From an uncultured Succinatimonas sp. (GTDB taxonomy: Bacteria; Pseudomonadota; Gammaproteobacteria; Enterobacterales; Succinivibrionaceae): a DNA stretch of 24,369 nucleotides. The stretch covers positions 1 through 24,369 of the forward strand of contig NZ_CAJKVK010000023.1 of assembly GCF_905203285.1 (NCBI RefSeq). Reading direction: 5' to 3'. A program made the position numbers and the translations under genes. Below the pieces are notes generated by a model. That model was not told the DNA's origin. It ran no database searches and worked only from the letters and a program-made list of their open reading frames with translations. Below are positions 1 to 7,150 of the stretch, piece by piece (within the stretch, counting starts at the first letter, position 1; each line of letters begins with the position of its first letter).

Positions 1-120
1 TCTTTTAACTAAAATCAGTAAAAAATTAAAAATTTTTATTTATATATTTATAGATAAATAGCGAATAAAAAAGGAAGCTTACAGGAATAACAAAAATAAT
101 AAGATATAAAATTTATTTAT

Positions 121-133
121 ATGATCAGATCAT
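121..133. promoter_or_regulatory. Candidate operator upstream of the GntR gene
   Basis: A perfect 13-bp palindrome, ATGATC-A-GATCAT, lies about 110 bp upstream of the GntR-family gene in otherwise very AT-rich DNA. GntR/FCD regulators usually bind short palindromes and often control themselves, so an autoregulatory site is plausible. The assignment rests only on symmetry and position. The rest of positions 1-242 shows no gene and no convincing promoter. Confidence 0.3.
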
Positions 134-242
134 TTAGACATATACTAATGCTGAAATTTGCAGACTTAAGCTCCTATCTTTCTGTAAAAAAAGCTAAATT
201 TACGTTAAACTGATCAAACTTCATTTGCAGGCGGGAACAAAC

Positions 243-950
243 GTGAACGATATTTTTTTAAGCGGTGATAAATTTGTTTTAAATTCCGTAGATCCTATAA
301 GCCGTCAAATTTATGCCTACTTAAAGCGTGCCATTATTGAATGCCGTCTTATGCCCGGCGACCATTTATCTGAAAACGAAGTATCGGCTAAATTCAACAT
401 TTCCCGTCAGCCGGTACGTGAAGCGTTAATTAAACTCTCGGAAAACGGCTTCGTTTTAATTGAGCCAAAAAAAACCACTAGAGTAAAACGTATTTCAAGA
501 AGCCAAGTACTGCAAGGTGCGGTAATTCGCGAAGCAATCGAATCAAAAATCATTCGTAAAACGGCAAAATGCATTGATGATAAAGTCATAGCTTTACTTG
601 AAGAAAACGTTCACAAACAGGAAACTGTTGCCGATGACTATAACGTCCACCTGCACTTTAGCCTTGATGATGAATTCCATCGTATTATCCTGTCTGCTCC
701 GGGCTATGACAAAGCATGGGATATAGTTGAGACGGTCAAAGGTTCAATGGATCGTCTGCGTTTTTTATCCATTGAATTTGAGTTAACGCCGATAAGCAAG
801 ACCTGCAGGGCTCACCGCAAAGTTCTGGAAGCGCTTAAAAAACGAGATCCTGACTTAGCTGAAAAGGCTATAATTCAGCATCTGCAGGAAACGTCCGAAT
901 CATTATCCATGGTTATGGATAAATGTAATCCGCAATGGTTTTCCGAGTAA
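243..950 (+). CDS. GntR-family transcriptional regulator, FCD (FadR-type) subfamily
   Basis: A 235-residue DNA-binding regulator. Residues about 20-85 form a winged helix-turn-helix of GntR type; the segments PGDHLSENEVSAKFNIS and RQPVREAL are diagnostic. The C-terminal ~130 residues are an all-helical FCD ligand-binding domain with the usual spaced acidic and His residues (for example DDEFHRIIL and CRAHRKVLEAL), which in relatives bind a metal and an organic acid or sugar acid. I chose the GTG at 243 because a purine-rich AGGCGGGA sits just upstream; a TTG at 225 would add six residues. The gene stands alone, and its target and effector cannot be read from the sequence. No catabolic gene adjoins it, so a self-regulator or a distant regulon is equally possible. 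Confidence 0.88.
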   Translation: MNDIFLSGDKFVLNSVDPISRQIYAYLKRAIIECRLMPGDHLSENEVSAKFNISRQPVREALIKLSENGFVLIEPKKTTRVKRISRSQVLQGAVIREAIESKIIRKTAKCIDDKVIALLEENVHKQETVADDYNVHLHFSLDDEFHRIILSAPGYDKAWDIVETVKGSMDRLRFLSIEFELTPISKTCRAHRKVLEALKKRDPDLAEKAIIQHLQETSESLSMVMDKCNPQWFSE

Positions 951-976
951 ACAAAAAACTCTGTTTTTTTGTTTAC
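947..976 (+). terminator. AT-rich hairpin at the end of the GntR gene
   Basis: GTAAACAAAAAA (947-958) pairs perfectly with TTTTTTGTTTAC (965-976) around a 6-nt loop, overlapping the stop codon of the regulator. The stem is 12 bp but almost all A-T. The 3' arm contains the only T-run, so it could be a weak intrinsic terminator or a stabilising 3' hairpin. Confidence 0.4.
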
Positions 977-1037
977 TTCGCTGCTAACCAAAATTGTGAG
1001 ATTCTTTTGCATTTACGCTCATATTCTGCTTGTAAAT

Positions 1038-1065
1038 TTGACTAATAGCCCCTATTTAGTACAAT
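1038..1065 (+). promoter_or_regulatory. Sigma-70 promoter for the Bax-inhibitor-like gene
   Basis: TTGACT at 1038-1043 (5 of 6 to consensus) and TACAAT at 1060-1065 (5 of 6) are separated by 16 bp. They lie about 39 bp upstream of the ATG at 1104, and an AGGAG ribosome binding site lies between. This is one of the better promoter matches in the window. Confidence 0.6.
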
Positions 1066-1103
1066 CGAAAGCATCTTATAAACACATTAGGAGCTATAAA
1101 TAA

Positions 1104-1844
1104 ATGCAATCATCAAATCCAGCCATAGGTGTTCTTACCCGTGAAGCCGGTGCATACAACTTCGGTGGTCTTGAAGCTGCAGCAACCCTTTCAGGAACCA
1201 CGACAAAAGCGATTATTTTAGTAGCCGTTACTTTAGTTTCAGGCTACTTTTCAATGATTTACTCGGCAAACTACATAGTAGCAAATCAAGCTTTACCTTC
1301 TGTTTTAATGTACGGTTCAGTCATTGCTGCAGTAATTGTCGCAATGATTACTATTTTCAAGCCGACAGCTTCACCTATTACAGCGCCTCTTTATGCCGTA
1401 CTTGAAGGTGCTGCACTAGGCTCTCTTTCCATGGCTTTTGAACTTAAATATCCTGGTATCGTCGTCACTGCCGTTATGTCAACATTTGTTGTAGTGATGG
1501 TTATGCTTGTCTTATGGAAAATGAAGCTTATCGTCCCTACTGCACGTTTTCGTTCTATAGTTGTAGGTGCTACCGGTGCAATCTGCGTCTTATATCTGCT
1601 TGATTTTGTCATGCACCTATTTAATATGGCCCTTTTGCCCCAAACCGGTGCCGTATCTATAGGAATTTCGCTTATCGTATGCTTAATTGCCTCATTAAGT
1701 CTTATTCTCGATTTTGAAAATATTCAAATCGCGGTAGATCAAGGTTTACCTAAATATTTTGAGTACTTCAACGCTTTCTCTTTATTGGTCACAATCTGCT
1801 GGCTGTATATTGAAATTCTGCGTTTGCTTTCAAAGCGCGAGTAA
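1104..1844 (+). CDS. Bax inhibitor-1/YccA-family membrane protein
   Basis: A 246-residue inner-membrane protein with about seven hydrophobic segments (roughly residues 35-52, 66-86, 93-110, 117-138, 150-172, 182-203 and 221-240). The N-terminal SSNPA motif and the acidic residues near the last helices (LDFENI, then YFEYFNAFSLL) fit the bacterial BaxI_1 branch of the TMBIM/BI-1 superfamily. Members are linked to proton-sensitive calcium leak or to FtsH-associated quality control (YccA); which applies here is unknown. AGGAGCT precedes the ATG. The gene has its own promoter at 1038 and an intrinsic terminator at 1860, so it appears monocistronic. Confidence 0.85.
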   Translation: MQSSNPAIGVLTREAGAYNFGGLEAAATLSGTTTKAIILVAVTLVSGYFSMIYSANYIVANQALPSVLMYGSVIAAVIVAMITIFKPTASPITAPLYAVLEGAALGSLSMAFELKYPGIVVTAVMSTFVVVMVMLVLWKMKLIVPTARFRSIVVGATGAICVLYLLDFVMHLFNMALLPQTGAVSIGISLIVCLIASLSLILDFENIQIAVDQGLPKYFEYFNAFSLLVTICWLYIEILRLLSKRE

Positions 1845-1859
1845 GAAGATTATTATTAG

Positions 1860-1891
1860 AAGGCGGCACTTTTGCCGCCTTTTTAGTTTTT
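1860..1891 (+). terminator. Intrinsic terminator after the Bax-inhibitor-like gene
   Basis: AGGCGGC (1861-1867) and GCCGCCT (1874-1880) form a perfect 7-bp GC-rich stem with a 6-nt loop, followed by TTTTAGTTTTT. It separates the membrane-protein gene from pheA. Confidence 0.85.
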
Positions 1892-1928
1892 GTTGTTACC
1901 CACCAACTACCACGAGATATAAATAAAA

Positions 1929-3086
1929 ATGCTAAACCTCACAGAATGCCGCGACCGAATTGATTCCGTAGACAATCAGATTTTAGAACTTTTAAAACAA
2001 AGAAAAGAAATTGCCGATGATATAGCCAACTATAAGCTTGAACGTGATCAACCGGTAAGTGATAAAAACAGAGAACAGCAAAAACTCAACACTCTAATGC
2101 AAAAAGGTTCCGAAATGGGACTTGCGCCGTCTCTTATTAACAAAGTTTTCCGCCAAATTATGAATTACACCGTAGCTTATGAACTATGCTACATCCAGGA
2201 TAAACTTAACAACAAAGATATAAAACGCAGCACTTCGGTTTCATATTTAGGCACAATCGGCACCTACTCTCATCTTGCCGCACATAAATATCTTGAATGC
2301 TATGCCGGAAAATTTGAAGAATACGGATGCAATTCTTTTGCTGAAATCGTGGAAAACGTAGAATGCGGAAAAACCGAATACGGAGTTTTACCGATTGAAA
2401 ATTCAAGCTCTGGCAGTATTAACGACGTCCTTGATATCGTCCAGATGATGAAAGCCCGCATTGTCGGAGAACTTTTTTATCCGATTGATCATTCGCTGCT
2501 TACCGTAAACGGCGGTACCCTTGAAGAAATTACCGAAATATACTCTCATCCTCAGCCGGTTACTCAATGCTCAAATTGGCTTAATCTTCATTTACCGAAT
2601 GTAAAAATCCATTACACCAGCGCTTCATCTGAAGCCATGAAAGAAGTAATAAGATTAAACAATCCGAAAATAGCCGCCCTTGGCAGTAAAAATGCAGCAA
2701 AATTCTATTCTTTAAATTCATTGGTAACCGATATTGCCAATAACCCCAACAACTTTACGCGCTTTATTGTAATTGCAATGAGTCCTATTGTTGTTCCAAA
2801 CTTCGTGGATGCCAAAACCTCCATAATTTTTACCACTAAAAAATATACTCCCGGCTCATTAATTTCCGTACTAAATGAATTTAGTAAAAACAATATTAAT
2901 CTTACTAAACTGCATTCAAGACCGCGTGAACGCAATGCCCGCGAGACTTGGGAAGAAATTTTCTTTGCCGATGTCGAAGCAAATCTTGATACTCCTGTCA
3001 TGCAGAATATCATGGACAATCTGAAACAATTAACAGGAGAAATCAAAGTACTTGGATGTTATCCGAGCAATGAAGATCACGATTAA
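1929..3086 (+). CDS. pheA: Bifunctional chorismate mutase / prephenate dehydratase
   Basis: This enzyme converts chorismate to prephenate and then phenylpyruvate, the committed steps of phenylalanine synthesis. Residues 1-90 are an AroQ-class mutase. By alignment with the E. coli mutase, active-site R8, R25, K36, D45, R48 and E49 are present, and the position of E. coli Gln88 is Glu85. Residues about 105-285 are the dehydratase (GTYSHLAA, VLPIENSSSGSIND, YSHPQP, and FTRF at 276-279 in place of NQTRF/NFTRF). Residues about 297-378 are an ACT regulatory domain ending in KVLGCYPS. In the ACT domain the Phe-binding GALV motif is GSLI (309-312), ESRP is HSRP (329-332), and about three extra residues precede WEE. 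Only 38 bp separate the upstream terminator from the ATG. No leader peptide or attenuator is visible. Confidence 0.96.
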   Translation: MLNLTECRDRIDSVDNQILELLKQRKEIADDIANYKLERDQPVSDKNREQQKLNTLMQKGSEMGLAPSLINKVFRQIMNYTVAYELCYIQDKLNNKDIKRSTSVSYLGTIGTYSHLAAHKYLECYAGKFEEYGCNSFAEIVENVECGKTEYGVLPIENSSSGSINDVLDIVQMMKARIVGELFYPIDHSLLTVNGGTLEEITEIYSHPQPVTQCSNWLNLHLPNVKIHYTSASSEAMKEVIRLNNPKIAALGSKNAAKFYSLNSLVTDIANNPNNFTRFIVIAMSPIVVPNFVDAKTSIIFTTKKYTPGSLISVLNEFSKNNINLTKLHSRPRERNARETWEEIFFADVEANLDTPVMQNIMDNLKQLTGEIKVLGCYPSNEDHD

Positions 3087-3101
3087 CAACAGATTGCAAT
3101 T

Positions 3102-3986
3102 ATGAAAGATTTTGTTACCCAAGCTAAAGAGTTTACTAACATTAACTCAACCTATACTTTAAATGACGGCAACCGGATACCATGTGTCGGTTTTGGCACA
3201 TGGAAAATTCGAGAAAACGAAAACGGTGAGCAAATTATCCTTGATGCTATTAATTCGGGATTTCGTCATTTTGACAGCGCCGCATTGTATAAATCCGAAA
3301 CCTCCATCGGCAAGGCAATAAAAAAATCAGGCGTTCCTCGCGATCAGATTTTTATAACCACCAAAGTATGGAAAGACGATCTCTGTCCTGAAAAAGCCCG
3401 GTTATCTCTTGAAAATTCTTTACGCGATCTGCAAACTGACTTTGTTGATTTACTGCTTATCCACTGGCCTAAAGCCTCTAAAAAGGACAACAAGTGGCAA
3501 GATAAGCTAGCATCCACATGGAGCGAATTTATAAAGATGCGCTCTGAAGGAATAGTAAAATCCATCGGTGTTGCTAATTTTCTCCCTCACCACTTTGCCG
3601 CGCTGCAAAGCGATGTACTTCCTTGCATCAATCAAATCGAGTTTCATCCGGGTTACCTGCAAGAAGAGGCTTACGAATATTCAGTCAAACACAATATTTT
3701 AATTGAAGCATGGCGTCCTCTTGGACAAGGCGGACTAATCGATAACGATAAACTAAAAGATATTGCCGCACACCACAACAAAACCGCAGCGCAAATTCTA
3801 TTGCGTTACTCATTACAACGCGGAGTACTTCCTCTGCCTAAAACAACTCATAGTGACCGTATGCTTGAAAATCAAAAGCTGTTTGACTTTGCGCTTTGCG
3901 AAGAAGAAATGTCTGAGTTGAATAATCTGCCGTTATGCGCTTGGTCTGGAGAACATCCTGATACGGCTATTCCCTGGGATGATTGA
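3102..3986 (+). CDS. Aldo/keto reductase (NADPH-dependent carbonyl reductase)
   Basis: A 294-residue soluble oxidoreductase of the AKR superfamily, TIM-barrel fold. The expected catalytic tetrad is visible: D58 and Y63 in FDSAALYKSE, K88 in TTKVW, and H121 in LLIHWPK. Later motifs are SIGVANF, INQIEFHPG, the nucleotide-binding RPLGQGG region, and LPKTTHSDRMLEN near the C-terminus. It most resembles the 2,5-diketo-gluconate reductase/YdhF-like or methylglyoxal reductase group, but the substrate cannot be told. The gene begins 15 bp after pheA and is probably cotranscribed. The ribosome binding site is weak. No functional link to phenylalanine synthesis is evident. Confidence 0.92.
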   Translation: MKDFVTQAKEFTNINSTYTLNDGNRIPCVGFGTWKIRENENGEQIILDAINSGFRHFDSAALYKSETSIGKAIKKSGVPRDQIFITTKVWKDDLCPEKARLSLENSLRDLQTDFVDLLLIHWPKASKKDNKWQDKLASTWSEFIKMRSEGIVKSIGVANFLPHHFAALQSDVLPCINQIEFHPGYLQEEAYEYSVKHNILIEAWRPLGQGGLIDNDKLKDIAAHHNKTAAQILLRYSLQRGVLPLPKTTHSDRMLENQKLFDFALCEEEMSELNNLPLCAWSGEHPDTAIPWDD

Positions 3987-4014
3987 TTAATCCAAATGAG
4001 GGGAAAAAGACAGG

Positions 4015-4090
4015 TGGTGCTGGCTACGGGAGTCGAACCTGCGACCTATTGATTACGAATCAATTGCTCTACCAACTGAGCTAAGCCAGC
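4015..4090 (-). tRNA. tRNA-Thr (anticodon CGU)
   Basis: The reverse strand folds into a complete 76-nt cloverleaf with encoded CCA. The acceptor is GCTGGCT/AGCCAGC with discriminator A, the D stem is GCTC/GAGC, the anticodon stem is ATTGA/TCAAT with loop TTCGTAA (anticodon CGT, reading ACG), and the T loop is TTCGACT. The T stem is GCAGG/CCCGT, which leaves an A-C mismatch in its middle and a G-U at its base. It lies antisense between the aldo/keto reductase and a small membrane-protein gene. Confidence 0.95.
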
Positions 4091-4101
4091 AACAGGGGCA
4101 T

Positions 4102-4130
4102 ATTTTAACAAAAAGAGTGTATACTGACCA
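4102..4130 (-). promoter_or_regulatory. Promoter for tRNA-Thr
   Basis: Reading the minus strand, TGGTCA (4130-4125) and TAAAAT (4107-4102) are separated by 17 bp. The -10 lies 11 bp before the tRNA 5' end and is followed by a C-rich discriminator (GCCCC), typical of stringently controlled stable-RNA promoters. The -35 matches consensus at 4 of 6 positions. Confidence 0.45.
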
Positions 4131-4176
4131 CAGATAATTTCATATATTTCTTTTAAACTACAACCTTAATATTTTT

Positions 4177-4587
4177 ATGCTTGATCAATATCGTCCTATT
4201 CTTTTTGCCTGCTCTTTAATTGTCGCCCTTTGGGCTGTAGCAATAACTTCCAATCCGTCATTTCCCGATCCTCTTCATTTATCCTTGCTGATTGCAGGTG
4301 CGGCTTGGCTTGTTTTTGGCGGAATTATCAGTAATAAAGAAAGAAGATTCGTTGCTGCAATATTTTTATTAGCAACCGCTATTGCTCCTTTTATTTTCTA
4401 CAGTGAACTTTATTACATTCAACAAAACAACCAAGACATCGATACGACCGTGTTTGAAGCTAATTTTAAACATGCTGTGGTTATCTACAATATGCTGCGC
4501 TATTTTCTGCTTGCCTGTTCATTTTTAGTCATCATGCTAAGACTTGGTCGCGCCATAAAAAATTTTGCTCAAGACAGACCGGAATAA
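4177..4587 (+). CDS. Small four-helix membrane protein of unknown function
   Basis: A 136-residue protein not recognised as a known family. Hydrophobic segments at about residues 8-24, 35-50, 58-76 and 101-123 predict four membrane helices, with a short basic C-terminal tail (RLGRAIKNFAQDRPE). Helix three is followed by an aromatic and polar stretch, SELYYIQQNNQDIDTT, probably outside the membrane. The ATG at 4177 has no strong ribosome binding site. The stop lies 5 bp before the next ATG, so it is probably cotranscribed with the acetyltransferase downstream. No function is proposed. Confidence 0.72.
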   Translation: MLDQYRPILFACSLIVALWAVAITSNPSFPDPLHLSLLIAGAAWLVFGGIISNKERRFVAAIFLLATAIAPFIFYSELYYIQQNNQDIDTTVFEANFKHAVVIYNMLRYFLLACSFLVIMLRLGRAIKNFAQDRPE

Positions 4588-4592
4588 TCGTG

Positions 4593-5195
4593 ATGTCAAA
4601 AGATATCAGCAAATTAACAGAGCGTGAAAAATGCGAACTCGGCATGCTTTATGATGCCAATTACAGTGAAGAAACCGTAAAACTGCGCTTGAAATGCCAG
4701 GAGCTTTGCTTTGACTTTAATCAAATTCGTCCAAGCGATCTGAAACAGCAGGAAGAACAAATCAGAAAAATTGTCAGCAAGTGTGGCAAATCTCCCGTAA
4801 TAACCGCTCCTTTTCACTGTGACAACGGTTTTAATATTGAACTTGGTGACTATTTTTACGCCAATTACAATTTAATCATTTTAGACGGAGCTAAAGTAAC
4901 TATCGGCGATCATGTTTTTATAGCGCCCAATTGCTGTATCTCAACCGCAGGACATCCTCTTGATGCCAAAAGACGCAATCAAGGTCTAGAGTATGCATTT
5001 CCCATTACTATAGGGTCAAATGTCTGGATTGGCGCAAACGTCTGTATTTTACCGGGCGTTACAATTGGAGAAGGGGCGGTAATTGGAGCAGGATCTGTCG
5101 TAAACAAAGATATCCCGCCCTACACCGTAGCCGTCGGCAATCCATGCAAAGTCCTACGTAAAATCACCGACAAAGACATTCTAAAATATCGTTAA
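4593..5195 (+). CDS. Maltose/galactoside O-acetyltransferase family (LacA/Maa/NodL type)
   Basis: A 200-residue trimeric left-handed beta-helix acetyltransferase that moves acetyl from acetyl-CoA to a sugar hydroxyl. The N-terminal helical Mac domain (about residues 4-58) is present. The hexapeptide repeats follow (for example VTIGDHVFIAPNC, ITIGSNVWIGANV, VTIGEGAVIGAGS), ending in the conserved VAVGNPCKVLR. The catalytic His in family numbering corresponds to H121 in STAGHPLD. A GTG at 4590 directly precedes the ATG; I chose the ATG because GGA lies 9 bp upstream. The gene ends 1 bp before the oppositely oriented ATPase gene. The natural acceptor in this family is often uncertain, and it could act in sugar detoxification. 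Confidence 0.9.
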   Translation: MSKDISKLTEREKCELGMLYDANYSEETVKLRLKCQELCFDFNQIRPSDLKQQEEQIRKIVSKCGKSPVITAPFHCDNGFNIELGDYFYANYNLIILDGAKVTIGDHVFIAPNCCISTAGHPLDAKRRNQGLEYAFPITIGSNVWIGANVCILPGVTIGEGAVIGAGSVVNKDIPPYTVAVGNPCKVLRKITDKDILKYR

Positions 5196-5196
5196 A

Positions 5197-6408
5197 TCAA
5201 TCAAACAACATTATCGGGTCGATAGAAAAGAATTCCTCAGGCTTCATAGCTGCCGGCCCAACAATAAAACTTCGATACGGCTTAAACTTTTCATTAAAAG
5301 CATTAAGACCTTTTGAAAACACTTCAAAATTGCTTTTCACCTCTATTGCTACAATACGATCTCCCTTTTTAAGGATATAATCAACCTCAAGATCTCCCTC
5401 TTTCCAATAAAAAACCTCAAAACGTCCTGTAAAGGATGCACTAACCAAAAATGCACCGATTGCCGATTCAAATATCCTGCCGTAAAGAGCTTTGTCTTTT
5501 TGTACACTGTCATATGAAAGTTGCAAAAAATTAGTTTTAAGAGCGTTATTCCACACTTGCAATTTAGGTGGAGAAGCTCTCAGTCTTGCTCTATCCATTG
5601 AAAATTTAGGCAAAGCACTGATAAGCCCGCTTTCCTCCAGTAAATCAAGATAATTTGCCAAAGTAGAGGTATTACCTTTTTCTTGCAGACAACCCAAAAG
5701 CTTATTTAAAGAAATAATTTCTCCTGAATAATTGCATGCCAAATCAACAAGACGCCTCAATAAAGCCGGCTTTGCAATCGGAGTGTCAATTATTATGTCT
5801 TTTTCTACAGTGGCATTTATGATTGCATCCACCAAAAAAGCTGCATTTCTTTCCTTATCTTCAGCTGACATTACAAAATTATCGCGCATCAAAGAGGCAA
5901 ATAAAGGATAACCTCCGAAAAACACAAAATCTTCTACAGAAAAATTAAATGCATTTTTCATTTCAAGGTATGACCAATGAGACATTCTTATGATTTCAAA
6001 GCGCCCCATCAATGATTCTGCCAAACCTTTCAACAATAGAACACGCGAAGATCCCAGCAAAAAAACTTTTATATTTACTCCATCAAAAGAATCAGCATCC
6101 CACTCTTTTTTAATAAAACTACTCCACTGCGGAACATTCTGAATTTCATCAAAAACTAAAATAAATTCTGATAACTTTTCACTTTTTATTTTCAACCTAG
6201 CCTCATTCCATGCAGAGCTAATAAAGTCATTTCTATATCGATTTCCGCCCTCAATCAGATGATATGCAAATGCGCAAGAGCACTCTTGCAAGGCTTGTCT
6301 TACTGTTGTCGTCTTCCCTATCTGACGAGGTCCTGATACGATTTGGATTAAACGACGAGGTTCCTGCATTCTCTTTTTTATTAACGAAAAAACAGTGCGC
6401 TTAAACAT
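5197..6408 (-). CDS. AAA-family ATPase with DUF4143 C-terminal domain
   Basis: A 403-residue protein of the widespread AAA_14/DUF4143 group, whose physiological role is not established. Near the N-terminus is a Walker A loop, SGPRQIGKTT (about residues 25-34), and a Walker B at FILVFDEIQNVPQW. The C-terminal third carries EVDYIL and then IVAIEVKS, a spacing that recalls the PD-(D/E)xK nuclease fold commonly seen in DUF4143. I started at ATG 6408 because GAGGGT precedes it at good spacing; an upstream ATG at 6444 would add 12 residues without a clear binding site. The gene is convergent with the acetyltransferase gene and separated from it by one base. Its patchy distribution in bacteria hints at transfer. 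Confidence 0.87.
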   Translation of the reverse strand: MFKRTVFSLIKKRMQEPRRLIQIVSGPRQIGKTTTVRQALQECSCAFAYHLIEGGNRYRNDFISSAWNEARLKIKSEKLSEFILVFDEIQNVPQWSSFIKKEWDADSFDGVNIKVFLLGSSRVLLLKGLAESLMGRFEIIRMSHWSYLEMKNAFNFSVEDFVFFGGYPLFASLMRDNFVMSAEDKERNAAFLVDAIINATVEKDIIIDTPIAKPALLRRLVDLACNYSGEIISLNKLLGCLQEKGNTSTLANYLDLLEESGLISALPKFSMDRARLRASPPKLQVWNNALKTNFLQLSYDSVQKDKALYGRIFESAIGAFLVSASFTGRFEVFYWKEGDLEVDYILKKGDRIVAIEVKSNFEVFSKGLNAFNEKFKPYRSFIVGPAAMKPEEFFSIDPIMLFD

Positions 6409-6523
6409 ATAAACCCTCGCTTCCTTCAAGATCATCATAATCAATTATACATATTATATAGTTTCATCTCCATAATTATACTCAGTCATCTCGTAAATTA
6501 TCTGCAGTGATTGAGTAAAAACA

Positions 6524-7081
6524 TCAACTATTCTGATCTTGAGATTTTAAAAGAGACCACTCTTTTTGCGTAAGATCAAAAACAATATGAGGCATAGTAA
6601 CGTTGCGATAATGTTTGATAATTATGTCTATTGCCTTTAGTCCGCAGCGCCTTGCCACATTCATAGATGCTGTATTCGTATCACGCACAAAAGCAAATAC
6701 TCTTGGCGCTTTTAATACCGTAAAAGCATAGTCACGCGCAGCTTTTGCCGCCTCCGTCGCATAGCCCTGATGCCAAAAATCAGCACAAAACAGATACCCA
6801 ACCTCATGAACTAACGAATTTTGGTATTCCTGCATGGTTATGCCGCACTGCCCAATCATTTCATCTGTCGTCTTTAAATATATTCCGTTTAAAGCAAAAC
6901 CGTATTCATCGTATCGCCATAGCATTTTGTTAAGCCAGGCTTCAGTCATCTCGTCGTCAAAAACACCTTCATAAGCGTACATAACGCGCGGATCCTGCAG
7001 CATCTTTTTAAGGTCAAAAATTGAATCTGCAGTAAGTTTTTTTGCGTATAGGCGCTTCGTTTCAAAAATAATTTCACTCAT
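6524..7081 (-). CDS. GNAT-family N-acetyltransferase (RimJ/RimL-like)
   Basis: A 185-residue acetyltransferase starting MSEIIFETKRLYAKKL, a typical opening for RimL-like GNAT proteins. The core has FCADFWHQGYATEAAKAARDYAF, where the acetyl-CoA pyrophosphate loop HQGYATEA is clear, and VFAFVRDTNTASMNVARRCGL, the classical last beta-alpha unit. Relatives acetylate ribosomal-protein N-termini or small amines; the target here is unknown. A longer reading from 7138 would run through the kinase terminator hairpin at 7099-7127, so the ATG at 7081 is preferred even though its ribosome binding site is weak. Confidence 0.88.
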   Translation of the reverse strand: MSEIIFETKRLYAKKLTADSIFDLKKMLQDPRVMYAYEGVFDDEMTEAWLNKMLWRYDEYGFALNGIYLKTTDEMIGQCGITMQEYQNSLVHEVGYLFCADFWHQGYATEAAKAARDYAFTVLKAPRVFAFVRDTNTASMNVARRCGLKAIDIIIKHYRNVTMPHIVFDLTQKEWSLLKSQDQNS

Positions 7082-7098
7082 GACTTTAAGTATTTCAA

Positions 7099-7127
7099 CA
7101 AAAAAGAAGGGAGACACAAGCCTCCCT
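7099..7127 (-). terminator. Intrinsic terminator of the sugar-transport/kinase operon
   Basis: On the minus strand AGGGAG (7127-7122) pairs with CTCCCT (7113-7108) across an 8-nt loop, followed by a T-rich tract (TCTTTTTT). It lies just after the kinase stop codon at 7151 and closes the operon. Confidence 0.8.
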
Positions 7128-7150
7128 CCTAATGACAATTAATTTAAAAA

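Noticed and set aside
1892..1924. TTGTTA and TATAAA as a pheA promoter
   Set aside because: The spacing is 19 bp, and the -10 would end only 4 bp before the ATG, putting the start site inside the coding region whose R8 is needed for catalysis.
4015..4090. tRNA-Thr as an integration site for a mobile island
   Set aside because: No integrase gene and no repeat of the tRNA 3' end were seen in the window; the neighbours look like ordinary chromosome.
6483..6955. 12-base repeat CAGTCATCTCGT near 6485 and 6945
   Set aside because: A single short direct repeat, one copy within the GNAT coding region; expected by chance and without flanking structure.
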